This document shows, in pieces, positions 46,304 through 61,573 of a stretch of 64,000 bases of DNA. Positions within the stretch are counted from its first letter, which is position 1. The number at the start of each line of letters is the position of its first letter. Source of the DNA: Asterochloris sp. CNOR1 (taxonomy: Eukaryota; Chlorophyta; Trebouxiophyceae; Trebouxiales; Trebouxiaceae); NCBI GenBank assembly GCA_963969365.1, contig OZ017749.1, positions 744,001 through 808,000 of the forward strand, given 5' to 3'. Below the pieces are notes generated by a model. It was not told the origin of the DNA, made no database searches, and saw nothing but the letters and a program-made list of their open reading frames with translations. A program made the position numbers and the translations under genes.

Positions 46304-49300
46304 TCAGTCCCGGCTTGCCAGGCAAATGACATGCACAACACAGAATTCACCTGGGCTGCTGCTGCTCCGCAGCTCGGGGCCACCCTCCCAGAGGCCCTTC
46401 CCAACGTCAGCGCCAGCAGGCCCGACAGGGGGCTGGGGCTCACCCAGCCAACACTGCTGGATTCTGCTCAAGTCCTGCTGAAGCGTCCCAGCGGCAGGTA
46501 CCTGGCCTGCTGAAGAAGCAGCTTGCTGAGAGGGACTCCCATCTGCAGCCTGCTGGGCCGTTCTGCCTGTGCCAGCCGACAGGCTGGCACGCAGCTGCTG
46601 GTTCTCCGCCGTGAGGTAGCACACCTCAGCATCAGCTCTGCAGAGGCAGCGTGAGGCACAGGTCGCCGCACGCTTTCACGCTGATTTCACAGCTTAAGAC
46701 CAGCAGGGCACACAGCTGCTTGTTCTCAACGCAGCATCGGCTCTGCAGAGGCAGCGTGGTATACAAGAGGGACAGAAAACAATACATTGGCCGCTGTCAG
46801 TAGCACAATGTTGAAGCCAGCATTATATTGACAAAATCTCACTCGTGTTGATTTGAGTAGCATGCTGATGAATGCGCACAATACTCTGGCCACAATAACC
46901 TCACCTGCTCTGGTCCCGCAGCGCCTGCTGCAGCTGCGCCCTCAAGGTTTGCACCTCATGCTGCAGGGTTGTGCTGGCCCCTGCCTGAGGCGCCCCTGCC
47001 TGGGGCGTGCCTGTGCACTGTGCTGCTGCAGCCTGCAGCACTGCCGAGGAGCGCATCATTGAATTGATCAAATAAAGAGTCTGCCAGGCATCCAGCATGC
47101 TACAACAGCTGCTATGTGCACCAGGCTGAAGTGGAGAGCAGCCACCCATCTGCCGCTGGCAGCAGTGCTCATTCAAGTCTTTGACAGCCACATGCATTTC
47201 TGAATATGTCCATGGAGACATGTCAGCCAAGCTGCCCAGCATGCTTGAGATGTCCCACCCGAGCTTCACCTTAACACTGCTGCAATAGTCAGGCTGCATG
47301 CCTGCTCAACAGCAGCAGTCCTCCCAAAACCATCCCTTGTGCTCAATCATGCCGTAGACGTGGCTGCAGGCACTGCCCAATGCAGACATGAAACAATCAA
47401 TGGGGGTTGCATGCTGTCCCTGCCCTCAACCACTTTGGCTGTGGAGACATCCACGTGATATGCGGTGCTTCAGCAGACCTCCACCGCCGGCCTGTTGCAC
47501 AGGGACCGTGTTGCCTAGCTTCCACCCATCTGCAGCTCCCACGAATGAAGGGACCGGCCACATCCAGGTGGTTGCGTGCCCATCACCCACTTCTTCGCCC
47601 AGCCTCCCTGAGGTTGACACATCAATTGCCCTCACCTCTGCACCGCTGGCTCCCGCACTGAAGTCCTGCTGCAGGCAGGCCTGCAGGCGCTGCTCAATGT
47701 CTGCCATCTGGCGCAGCCTCTCCCGCCGCTGCTCTGCCAGAGCCTGCTGACGGTGCTTGAGGACCTCGTTGTTGTCACACTGCTGCAGGCCCTCAAGATC
47801 CATCCCTGCAGCAGCCCCGCCGGCTGTTGCACTCTGCGGCGGCCCCTCCTCTACAGGCTGCCCCATGCTGTGCTGCGGGTGCAGGGTGCTGGCAAAGGCG
47901 CCCTCTGTGCCATTCCTGCTGCTGTGCCCTGGCTGCTGCGCGGCATACCACTGCTCCGCCAGCGCCTGAGCAGATGCCTGCTGCTGCCGCTGCGGCGGCT
48001 GTGTGGCTTGCAACTCGTCTGCGATACCCTGCGTAGATGCCTGCTGCTGCTGCTGCATGCCGCCTACCTCAGCGCCACTGCTGCTGAATGGTGGCTGCCG
48101 TGTGGCATACCAGTCGCCTGCCAGGCCCAGCCCCGCGGGTGAGGCAGCCACCTGAGCCCTGCCAGTATGGGTGTCTGGTGCAGGGTCCCCAGGGCCCCCT
48201 GCTGCTGTCATGCTGCACTCTACATGGCCCTGCAGCCAAGGAGGGAAGACACCCTTTTGGTCGTCAGTCAGTGTAGGGCATCCCCCAGGAGCAGCAGACC
48301 CAACATCATGGATGTGCATGCAGCCACCGAGCATCGTGCGCAGGGCTGCATAGGAAGCACGGTGCTGCCCTGATGCTTCCCGACTGCTGAAAGCTGTCTG
48401 CCTGGAAGCGGGCCTAAGACGGATGTCAGGCCAAGCTTGGTCAGTCTGCCGCGACTGTGAGCCTCACCTCAGCCCGCCATCCATGCAGATCCATCACAGA
48501 TGCATCCTGGACCGCAGCCTGCCACGACTGCAAACACCCCTAAGCAGGTGGCGAGAGCCCTATCTGCTTGCGCTCACCCTAGGGTACGCAGCCCCAGAGC
48601 TGCTCTGCTTGTTTGGGATGCTGTGCATCCTGAGCCTCACGCAGTAGCTATTGTCAAGTTGAGCTAGGACAGCCTGCCAGGCTCACTTCATCTGGTCATC
48701 TTCTCCCCTGGCATGAGTGCTCCAGACTGCTCCGTGGTGTTGTCACGCAGGAACGGTGGTGTCACTGGCGCTTTTTTTTGTGAGTTGGGGCGGCGGCTTA
48801 CACAAACTCACCTGGTCGCCTGCCTCCCTTTTGTGCACCAAATTGGCATCGCCCCGCTTGATGCGGCTGCTGCGCGTCTTGCGCCTCATGCAGGGCATGC
48901 GGGAAGCAAAAGCGGCCCTGGTGGGCGGCAGCGTGCCGGTGCAGGTGTCCCGTTGTGCTGCCACAGAGGCTGGATGGGGAGGGCCAGCAGGTCTGAGACG
49001 AGCCCTGTCACCTGCAGGAGCACACACGATAGATTCTCACTATCTGTGGCCTGCCTGGCATTTGGTGCACCAAGTGGCATCTTGACAGGGTGCAGCAGGA
49101 GATTTATTCCACCTGGCACCTGCCAACTCTATGCCTCCATATGCAGACAATGCACCAGAACGCCAGCAACAAGACCAGCATGCGGGAGAGAATCCTCAGA
49201 AGGAGCCCTGACATCTGCAGCCAGGCACCTTGGTGTGGCTGCAAAGAGTCTGCCAGGTTGCACAAAGCAGCAGCGCATGGGTATCACGCATGAAAAGGCA

Positions 49301-52300
49301 GGGGCTGAGGATGTCCTGCTGCCAGTGTGCAGGTGTGCTGGGCTCATGCACACTTGAGGTATGCAGCCGCAGCCACACATCATGCTGTTGCAAGCTGGGC
49401 AAAAGCTGAAGAATGGTGCACCACAAAAAACGGAACGACAATGACCCAGTCCCATAAGTTGTCCTTTCTGCGCCCTGCAGGCACACTCGTGCTGCTGTGT
49501 GGACCTGCGAGCAGCATCTACTGCAAGGCGCAACCCTTCTGCTGCTGAGCTCACCAATATCATCCTCATTTCTGCCTTGATGTGTCAGCCCAATTTGCTG
49601 CGGGCTTGCCTGACGGTCAGTGGCCCCAGGATGCATGTGCAGGCCAGTCAGCAAAGTGTCCCCAGGATGCATGTGCAGGCCAGTCAGCATCCAGCAGCTC
49701 ACCCCCATGGTCTCTGGCACTGGTCCTGGGCACACTGGGTGCCCTGCCCTGCACAGGCGCCGGATCCCTGCCCGCCACACGGATTGACGTACCGGACTTC
49801 TGTGGCTGCAGCTGGGGGCTCGGCGCTGAGCCAGTCTCTGGCTTGCCTGCATGCCAGAAAGAAGAGGTCAGGTATCACCAGGGCAAATGCATCAGGCATG
49901 CAGCAGTCCTGAGCATGGTGCAGGCAGCAGGCCTTGTGCCATGCTGGCAGGTGTAGTTTCTTCAGGCAGGGATAGATGCAGGAAAAGATAAAGTCTGCAA
50001 GTTCTGCTGCCTCTGGCCAATTTCTCATTAGGTGCTTCAAAGGTTCATGCGCCACATATGCACATCTGTGGCTGGCAACATGGCACCCCAGCAGCACCTT
50101 CCTTATCTACCTGCCTGCCAGCATCTCAGAATCCCAGGATTTGCCAGCAACACTGTCCATCGAAGCGCCAGCATTCCCAATGGCCTGCCACCCAGCGTCT
50201 AGCTGCCCATGATCACCATGCTTTGCCATCACTGCTGTTCTTTGGCACACACGCTTGCCTGCCATCAGCGCCTCAAAGTCCACACTGTCCATTGTCTGCA
50301 CTGGGGGCAGCCGCCGCTTGCCCTTCCTGACTCCCCTGCTCCTCCCAGCTGCGGCAGCCACGCTGCTGCTGCAATGCCCTTCCTCTGCCTGCCACAGGCC
50401 CGCCCCCTCCTGTGGCCGCGGCTGAGCGTGCTGCTGTGCCTGGGCCTGAGGTGGGCTCTCCCTGACAGGGGCATAAGAGGCAAGCTCCGGCGTGCCATCC
50501 CGCAGCGCCTGCAGGGATGCATTCCCTTCAGGGGGCGCTGCCTTCCTGCACCCTGCTGGCTGTGCCCACCAGGGGTTGCGTCAGGGCCAGACTGCCTAGC
50601 ACAGTCCTTTGAAACGCCTGGTCCGTCAGTAACTGTCTGTCAACAGATCCTGGTGCACTTGGGCAGTACATTAAGATGTAGAGCAGCCGTATGGACAGCA
50701 CAGGTGCTGCATCGGCCTGCTGGGCTCAACAGAGGAAGCTGGCTCGCTGCCAGCAGCCCCAAGATGTCGCAGTCATCAGGCAACACTGCAGTACTGTGCT
50801 GTTGATGCGAGCTTTCGGGCCGGGAACAGGGAGAACAGCATCCCAGCTTCCAGCAAGGTGAGCGGGAGATTGGAGCTCTATGTATTCAGAGACCGCAAGA
50901 CCAATAGACCTGAACAGACAAGCAGAGGCGCACCTGGGACACAGTGCGCGGGATGCGCCGCAGGATGCAGCTGAGCTCGTCCGAATTGTGACGCAGGTCG
51001 AGCTGCTGCAGGCTGCGGTGGCCACGCATTGCAGTGCTGAGTTGCTGCAGCCTGCAAGGGCACAGCTCCCTTGCTACAGCAACGCAGGAGGCCAACAGGG
51101 TTTGTGGCAGCAGGCAGGTGTACTCTGTTTTGGAGTGTGCATCAGAGATGGCCAGGTCAAACAGTCAGCTGAACAAAGGAGTGCTGAATAGCAAACTTCA
51201 GTCGTGGGCTTGGTAGCTCAGCTACAGGCAGCAAGCCGGCAGATGGCCTTGACAGGGTGTGCATTGCGGCAGGGTCTAATGCTGTTGGGGACAAGCAGTA
51301 CAGATGGCGGACCAATGGGCATTGTCAAAAAGATAGTAGTTTGCCCGTGATCAAACAAGTGACACCCCAGCATGGCAGGAGAGTGCTCACCCTCTGTTGC
51401 TTATCTTGTTCCTCCGCAGGTCCAGAGCAATCAGTGTGGAATCAGCTTGAAGGGCATCTGCCAGCCCTTGAGCGCCCACATCAGTGATCTGCAGGACACA
51501 GCACCTCAAAGTTGCTAGACCTTTCACTGTTCATGGAGCCTGGGCAAGCATGCAGCAGCGTGTCTCTCTGGCAGTGTGGCCTTCGGAAGTTCACAAGGCA
51601 GAGCTCCCCTTGACCTTGAGATAACCACTCCACCCCACTGCCTGCCTTGCTGAGATCTGACGTTGTGTCTCAGCGCCATGCTCTGCGCACTTGCTCCTCC
51701 CCCGGGTCCAGCAGCTCCAGGAGCATGCTTTGCACACCTGTGACTGGCCCTGTTGCCACTGAGGGACAAGCCCACAGAGCCCGCCAGCTTGCGTACCTGG
51801 TTCTCGCTAAGGTCCAGCAGTTGCAGTCCCAGGAATCTGCTCTGCACGGCCGCCTGGATGTCCCGCTGACGCTGCCGCAGCAGGCGCTGCCGCAGGCGGG
51901 GGGCCAGGCTCATGTCGGGGTACTCCCTCAGACCCTCGTGCCACTCTTCAGTCTCCTGCTGAGCTGCTCGTGCCTGCAGCAGGGTCCAGGCATCTGTGCA
52001 GTGGTGGGCAGAAATGCCCTTTAAATATGTTTCCTGCCAACGCTCAATTTCCCTTGGCCAGCTGAGCTTGCAGAGGCGCACAGGCAACCTGTCACCAGCA
52101 CTGTGGGTTTGAGGGTGCCTGCGCCTGCAGCAAGAGATGGCCTGCTTCACCAGCTTCCGCTAACCTGCCTGTACCTCTTGCAGCTAACCAGCAGCAGGAG
52201 GTAATGGCACAGGCAGGCTGTGGTTTTCCAATTCAAGCCGCAGCACATGCCACAGGAGGCAGCCCTTGTACCGATGCAGATACTTGTCAAGAAGTGTACC

Positions 52301-53842
52301 TGGAGTATTCTCGCCACGACCATTGCCCCTCCGTCCGTCAGCCTGCAGCCTGCCAGCACCAGCTGCCGCACGCTTTGATTGCCTCGAAGCCCCTGTGCCA
52401 ATACCTGAAAGCAGCCACATGGCGTCTTGGGAGCCAAGCTCAGTCTGGTGGTCAAGCCACAGGCCCCTTGAGTGCAAGCAAGGCAACTGATTGGAGGTAT
52501 AGGAAGCTGCTTGAGAGCAAATCTTCACAGGCAGCGTTTGAAGGTACTGGCGCTTATCATATGGATGCTTCACCTTGAGGTTGTCGTCCCCAAGTGAGGA
52601 TCCCGCGAACGACAGCTTGTTCAAGTGCTGGTGCCCGGCCAGGGCCCCAGAGAGCACAGCATGCACCTGGGGTGGCAGCACCTGCAGAGCACATCAGAGC
52701 TTTACCGGGCAGCTTGTGTCACTGAGAGGTAGGCAATGCATGCAGGGCAGGCCTCTGACACGCTGCAAGTGAGAATGTGTTGTGGTCAGGGAATGAGGAG
52801 CTGCCACGGCACGCTGCCAGATGGGAAAGCCTTCAGCCCTGCACAGTCTGGGCACAGCAGTGCTCAACATGCGACTGATCAGACCTGTGGGCTGGGGGCT
52901 ACCTGCAGCTTTCCTCAGTCAATCGGCTCACCACGCCAATGACGAGGTCTGTCAGCCGTGGGCTGCAGTCTAGCAGGGCCTTCACTCCAAGCGCCACCTT
53001 CCCCCTGAGCTTCTCCCCGGCCAGCAGCTGGCTGATGCTGGCCACTGTGGCTGTGTGCTCTTCGCTCCCATAGGCATGCCGCCACTTTGTCTTGCCCTTG
53101 GCCTGAGCCTCTTGCCGCTCTGTGTCCCTGAGTCAGGCAGCCACAGGCTTGGCTGGTCTGCTCTTCAGTCGCAAGGTAGCACTGCGCGGGCCCCTAGCGA
53201 TCTGAGGCTCAGCAGGGGCTGCCACAGGTTCAGAGGGTGTGCAGATGCAGGCTTGGCTGGCTCGCACTGCGCATGGCTTCTGTTACATGGTACCAGGAGA
53301 CCAGCAGAAATGGCAGACCACCAGAGTGCGCAGCAGACTGCACAGACAGCAGAGTGCTCAGAGTGCCTGTGCACATCGCATGGCAGCAGCTGGCAGCCAC
53401 TTGGATGCTGTTGTGTAAGATGTGTGAGGTACGCTCACCGAGAGACACACTCAAGCCTGAGCACCTCTGCTGGCACAGCATGGCGGGTAAGCAGGGTGCC
53501 CAGAGCCTGCAGGTCCTCCAAGGTGAAGCATGCCAGGTTTACCTGCAGGTTCATGTCCTCCAATGAGATGAGTGCCAGGAGCTCTTGCCATCATGCTGTG
53601 AACATTTATTGCAGCTCACATGGATCCAACCACCTTCACACTGGCGCTTCAAGTCTTCGCCGCCGGTGCGCAGTCTCTTGTGTGGGGCAGGCTTGCGGGT
53701 CTTGCTGCATAGCAGGCACAAGCATGTGGTCCCCAAGGTATCAGTCATGCAGCATGTGCTATCCCCACAGAGTGCCTCACCCTGGGCTCCCCGATACTGC
53801 TGAGTCCCTCCTGGCATCTGTTCTGGCCGTGTAGATGCGCAT
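46304..53842 (-). CDS. CEP78-like centriolar LRR/coiled-coil protein, 14 exons
   Basis: Model: complement(join(46304..46637, 46905..47032, 47636..48445, 48812..49011, 50259..50508, 50934..51051, 51391..51488, 51797..51973, 52300..52404, 52574..52681, 52932..53127, 53439..53583, 53634..53704, 53781..53842)), about 933 residues, phase kept. LRR units: GHQHLNKLSFAGSSLGDDNL, NQSVRQLVLAGCRLTDGGAM and DSTLIALDLRRNKI. Between them lies EEWHEGLREYPDMS, an insertion with Glu/Trp/Leu-Arg/Pro-Asp spacing as I recall it in animal CEP78. A basic region, a long Gln/Ala-rich linker and a Leu-heptad tail (LTAENQQLRASL, TLRAQLQQALRDQ) follow. CEP78 sits on the centriole wall and affects ciliogenesis. An intron has a GC donor (50258). 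Start and end are less certain: exon-like pieces lie at 54776..54884 and 54622..54671 upstream. Confidence 0.65.
46591..46760. repeat. Echo of a CEP78-like exon acceptor
   Basis: 46591-46662 (real exon start, AGCTCTGCAGAGGCAGCGTG) recurs in shortened form at 46710-46760 (GGCTCTGCAGAGGCAGCGTG). The echo retains the AG acceptor and the first codons, then has an internal deletion. The copies are about 100 bp apart. Confidence 0.8.
49624..49689. repeat. Perfect 30-bp direct repeat
   Basis: 49624-49653 and 49660-49689 are identical by eye (start CCCCAGGATGCATG, end GTCAGCA), 36 bp apart, in a long CEP78-like intron. I could not match this one to an exon edge. Confidence 0.9.
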
Positions 53843-55258
53843 GAGTCAGATTTGCAACGTCGTTAGCCGCAAACGGGGCTTCATGGCGCGTTGACCGACA
53901 TGCAGGCAGCAAAATCCCGCCAGCAGCAGCCAGGCCAGTTGAACAGAGGGCCAGTTCGGCTCATTACAAAGCATCAGAGCATGCTCACGGCGCAGATGCA
54001 GGAAGAGAGGTCTACATGCAATGCCATGCAGGCTGCAAGTAACTTATTGTAGCAGGCCCCCAACAGCAAATTTAGCCACGCAATGCAATAACACATGCAC
54101 ATTCAAAAGCTGGTGCACAAGCATGTCCAGCCAGCCAGTGTTGCAGAGCTGCCTACATATATGGAAGCTGATGTGTGGCCAGGACATTGTGCAGCGGCCA
54201 GCTGGAAGCTGCTGGTGATGGTGGCTGGGCCAACATAAGGAACAAGAATCGTTGCAACCCCATTGTTGCAGCTCCAACTCCTAGTGCAAGATGTGACTGC
54301 TTATCCTCAACTGTGCAGACCTGCAATGCCACCTGTCTTTGACCTGAGCATCTCAGTAGACCAAATCAGTAGAGCACATTGTTGCTTCTTCTTCAGGCTG
54401 CTATCACTATTGGACCTGAGGCGGTGTGTACTGTGTGCCTTGCCTCCTGCATAGTCATTGTACAGAACATCAGTCCTTGTACAAAGATACCAGGGTCCAA
54501 GCAGTGCGTGCCCAGCTACTTAGCAGCAAAGGGAATGCCAGGTACTCACTGAACATAGTGCACTGGCTGGGCTGCAGGTTGTTGGGCTTCAGAAGTAGTC
54601 AGGGGGCAGCCGCAGCAGCACCTGAGGGCAGACAGAAGTGCAGGTCGGCCAGCCAGTCCTGTCCTGTCATACTGCAAACCAGCCAGAGGCAAATGTCAAG
54701 GCCCTGTGGCCCACCTGCATGGGCAGCAGAGAACCACCTGCAGAGCAAGAGAGCACATCTGTGACTCAGATTTACAGGGGGATCTTGACGTCAGAGCAGT
54801 TGTGGCCCCTCAGGATCAAGCAGTCCATGCTCACCAGCAGGGCATCGCAAAGAGCATCGCACAGCCGGCATGGCAAGCAACACACTGCAACACATTATTG
54901 CTGACGAAAGCATTCTGTTGACAAGTGGCAATGTAGTGACCTGAGGAACGACCTTACCGTCAGAGATGCAACCCATGTGTGGAGATGTCAGAGAGCTGCA
55001 GGAAGGTAAAGCCTAGGCAGGGACTCCGGACAGATGCTTGACCGGGAATTTCAGGGAGTTGACCTCTAAGCTTCATCAAGATTTAGTTTTCGTTTCCTAA
55101 GATATCTGGCATCTGCTTCATCAAGCTGGGGACGGTGGCCAGTCCCCTGATCTTGCCAGCCACTGCTGCCCACTGGCAGCCCACTTTCAGCTGCCCTGCA
55201 TCAAATCATGGAAGCTGTGCAGCACAACAGGGAGGCAACAACAACTACAGCATGGGAC
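53843..55258. other. Intergenic or unresolved; two candidate minus-strand exons
   Basis: On the minus strand, 54776..54884 (LVSMDCLILRGHNCSDVKIP) and 54622..54671 (MTGQDWLADLHFCLPS) splice together in phase with ordinary sites, then reach a phase that I could not connect to the exon at 53842. They could be the true N-terminal exons of the CEP78-like gene or a separate small gene. The rest shows nothing supportable. Confidence 0.35.
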
Positions 55259-58878
<3,620 letters not shown>

Positions 58879-59797
58879 ACAAAGCTTTTGCTCATGTGCG
58901 AGAATCGATTTTAACAGAGATCCAAGCCTGGTCTTGACCAGAGTCTGGCGGCAAGCAGAGCAATCGGGAGAGCTCTGTGACCAGTATCACTTCCGGCCCA
59001 CTCTAAGAATCTCTTTGAGGCAGCGAATGTCTGGGCAATCCCCTGTCCTGGTCACGGGTATTGCATTCCTGCTGGAGTACAGCATTCCTACTGGAGAACA
59101 GCCAGGACACTGACCTACCGGAGACACAGTAGTGTGGATACAGCAGCTGTTAGCAATCATTCCATATCAATTAGAAAGGCATGAGATCTGTTCCGCGCAG
59201 TCATGCGCAGGATGCGACTCCAAGTTCACTGTCAAGTTTGCCATGCACCATGAGAGGGGGCAACATGCTGCAGCTTGGCCATGAGGCAGACGTTATCTCT
59301 GAGCTCCCAAGCAGAAGGGGCGGTCAGAAACACAAAAAGCAGAGCAGTACATGGTGGCATCAGTACATAACGTCAGAGTGGACTGCGAGTTGAGTTAATG
59401 GGCTGGCTGCATTTGCCTGGAAAGGCATCAACAGATGTCCTGCCTAAGCGACACACGGCTGAGTACTGCCTGATCCTGATAGCTGCTACTGCCTGAGGGC
59501 GGGGGCCAGTGGTCTGGAAGGCACTGCACAGTCCCCTGCAGCAGGCAAGATTGAGCAGTGGGTAAGCAGGCATCACAAGCTGCAAGATGCCATGACAACA
59601 CCCACAAGGCCTGCAGAGCCCGTACACGGAGACAGCTAGCTGCTGGCTAGGACGGGTGGCTTGCTCCAGGGCACCAGGCAATCTGGCAAGCAAGCTCGGT
59701 TTCGAAACTGGGGTGGTGCAGGCTGGGTTGTGCAGGTGCACAGCGCCATGGGTACCCAGACGTTGCAGCATGCAGATCCTCAACAACATCAGGCGGA
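58879..59797. other. Intergenic, no gene supported
   Basis: This 0.9 kb lies between the CDK7 start codon and the stop codon of the TMUB-like gene, both on the minus strand. It should hold the CDK7 promoter and the neighbour's 3' UTR. Only short, unsupported frames are present. A minus-strand frame of 143 residues at 59373-59804 has no splice context. Confidence 0.5.
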
Positions 59798-60920
59798 TCA
59801 GCACATCAACTCACACATTGAGATGGAGTGCTGCAGGCCCGCAAAAGGAGGGGCTGTGCATAGCCACCAGTGCCAGGGGCCGAACACAGTCGCAAACACA
59901 ACCGTCATCACGGCCAGCATGGTCAGGGACGTGCTGCTGGTGGTCTCCCAGTGCCACAGCATGACCAGCGCTGACAGCACCAGCAAGCAGCCCACTGTTG
60001 CAGCCAGCACTGTGCTGGGGTCTGATTGGCCCTGCTGGCAGCAGAGCAACAGGTTTGAGGAGGGTGAGCTAACCAAGGAGCCTACATGCCTGCCAGGAGA
60101 AGATGGTTACAGCATGCATTGCATCAGGCTATAATCAGTGGCAACTGTCATTCTCATTACACGGTCAGCATGGAGTCAGCAACAAGATGATGCGAGGTAC
60201 GACTTGGTGCAGTACAACAACAAAGCAGGCTGCCCGTTATGCTCTCAGATTCTGCATGCCATACCAGCATGCAACCCAAGCGCCAGGCATTCTGACAGCT
60301 TGGTGTATAAAGACAGCATCGGCATTGCTCTGCCCAGCAGTTGCACTGATTCTTGCAACACGACAATGGTGTGCTTGCCTCAAAGTCATTCAGGCTGTTT
60401 AGCTCTAGCTGAGGGTAGCTCACGCCTTGACACTGCTGCTGGGCTGCTGCCTCGTCCTTGCCACAGGTACACGGTCCCAAGCGGCCATCAGTAACGGTGC
60501 AGTGCAGCACCTGACAGGGCAGCTCTGACAGCAGCTGCTCATCAAAGACCTCCACGCCATTACAGAACAGCCTGATCACCCGGCCTAGGCGCCAATTTTG
60601 GCTCTGTCGGATCTGCAGCACACATAATGGGCTGCGCATGAGCCAAAACCTGATTGCTTACTTGTTGCAGGACTGCGCCTGCAATATGTTGCTCTGCATG
60701 CGTGAATGCTGCAGAGAGACGCACCAGATGCATGCAACAGAAAAGATGCACTGTACCGCTGCTGTACTGCTGCTCAGGTGTACTTCTCTTGTTCAAGGTC
60801 TACCAGGTGGAGGGAGACAGCATGGAAGTGTCGCACCTGTAGTTTGAGACATTCAACGCTGCGGGCTGGCAGCATCAAAGGCAAGATGAGGTCCTCCGCT
60901 GCACCGTGTGGTCCCATCAT
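59798..60920 (-). CDS. TMUB-like protein: ubiquitin-fold domain plus membrane helices, 3 exons
   Basis: Model: complement(join(59798..60031, 60424..60612, 60837..60920)), 168 residues, phase kept. Residues about 8-75 form a ubiquitin-like fold: LILPLMLPARSVECLKLQIR, RVIRLFCNGVEVFDEQLLSELP, CQVLHCTVTD. The pattern of a 'LIY/F-x-G' hairpin followed by 'LHC' is that of TMUB/ubiquitin-like ER membrane proteins. Two hydrophobic segments follow (VLAATVGCLLVLSALVML and LTMLAVMTVVFATVFG). Animal TMUB proteins assist ER-associated degradation; the role here is inferred. The C-terminus after the second helix (WWLCTAPPF...) is short. The start has tandem ATGs at 60920 and 60917. Confidence 0.7.
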
Positions 60921-61573
60921 CTTTATGGTAAGACACAACATTGCGCTGTGTCTACAACTCAAAAGTTCGCCCTGTGCAGGCAGGTAAATCTGATGCTTTT
61001 GGGACCACCGCCACCACTTTCAACTTTAGTAAGTGGAGGACACCCCACAGATTCTGCCCAGACAACAGAAACAGAGTCTGCAACCAGGGAAATACAGCAC
61101 CTGGGCTGTCCATTAGCAGAGCCTGTAGGATGCCCTGCTACTGATTCTGAAGCATTTGCAAGAAACCAGAACGAGTTGACTGTCTTCATGGCTGTGCACA
61201 ACAAAAACCCCAAGCCTGCAGCCTGTGCATTGTCATGCCCACTGCCATGCAGAGGTGAAGAGTGGGCCATCTCTACTCCGTCTATGCTGTGGGGGCTCGA
61301 CTGCCTTGCAGCGGAGGGTGCAATCTCTTGCAGTCACCTCTTGTACAAGCCCTCATGCAGGAGGTGGGGCCCTTGCGTAAGTGGGCAGGTGCCATGGCGG
61401 GCAGGTGCAAGTATGCATGATAGAAATGATGCCAGACAATTCCTATGCTGGTGCACACCAGCCACAGGAGACCAGGCCAACGTGACACCAATCAGATTAG
61501 GTCAGTTAGGGTCGGCCGAACGACCCTAGCAGCGCAAGAGTCTGCGAGCCTGGGTGCGAAGCTGAGCCAGCAG
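60921..61573. promoter_or_regulatory. Divergent upstream region of TMUB-like gene and eL43
   Basis: About 650 bp lie between start codons on opposite strands. The eL43-proximal end contains a telobox-like hairpin, listed separately. A plus-strand frame of 207 codons (60906-61529) crosses this interval but starts inside the opposite gene's first exon and has no recognisable domain, so I do not call it a gene. Confidence 0.45.
61506..61529. promoter_or_regulatory. Telobox-like inverted repeat upstream of eL43
   Basis: TTAGGGT at 61506-61512 is part of an 8-bp inverted repeat, TAGGGTCG (61507-61514) and CGACCCTA (61521-61528), with a 6-base loop, 45 bp before the eL43 ATG. Teloboxes (ACCCTAA) are known in plant ribosomal-protein promoters. 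Here it could sit in the promoter or the 5' UTR. Confidence 0.5.

Noticed and set aside
48423-48647. Plus-strand frame with a hydrophobic end (LLALTLGYAAPELLCLFGML)
   Set aside because: It is antisense to the CEP78-like exon/intron boundary at 48445 and lacks splice or start context.
60906-61529. Plus-strand 207-codon open frame upstream of eL43
   Set aside because: It begins opposite the TMUB-like first exon, spans a divergent promoter region, contains no recognisable domain and has no splice-site support.
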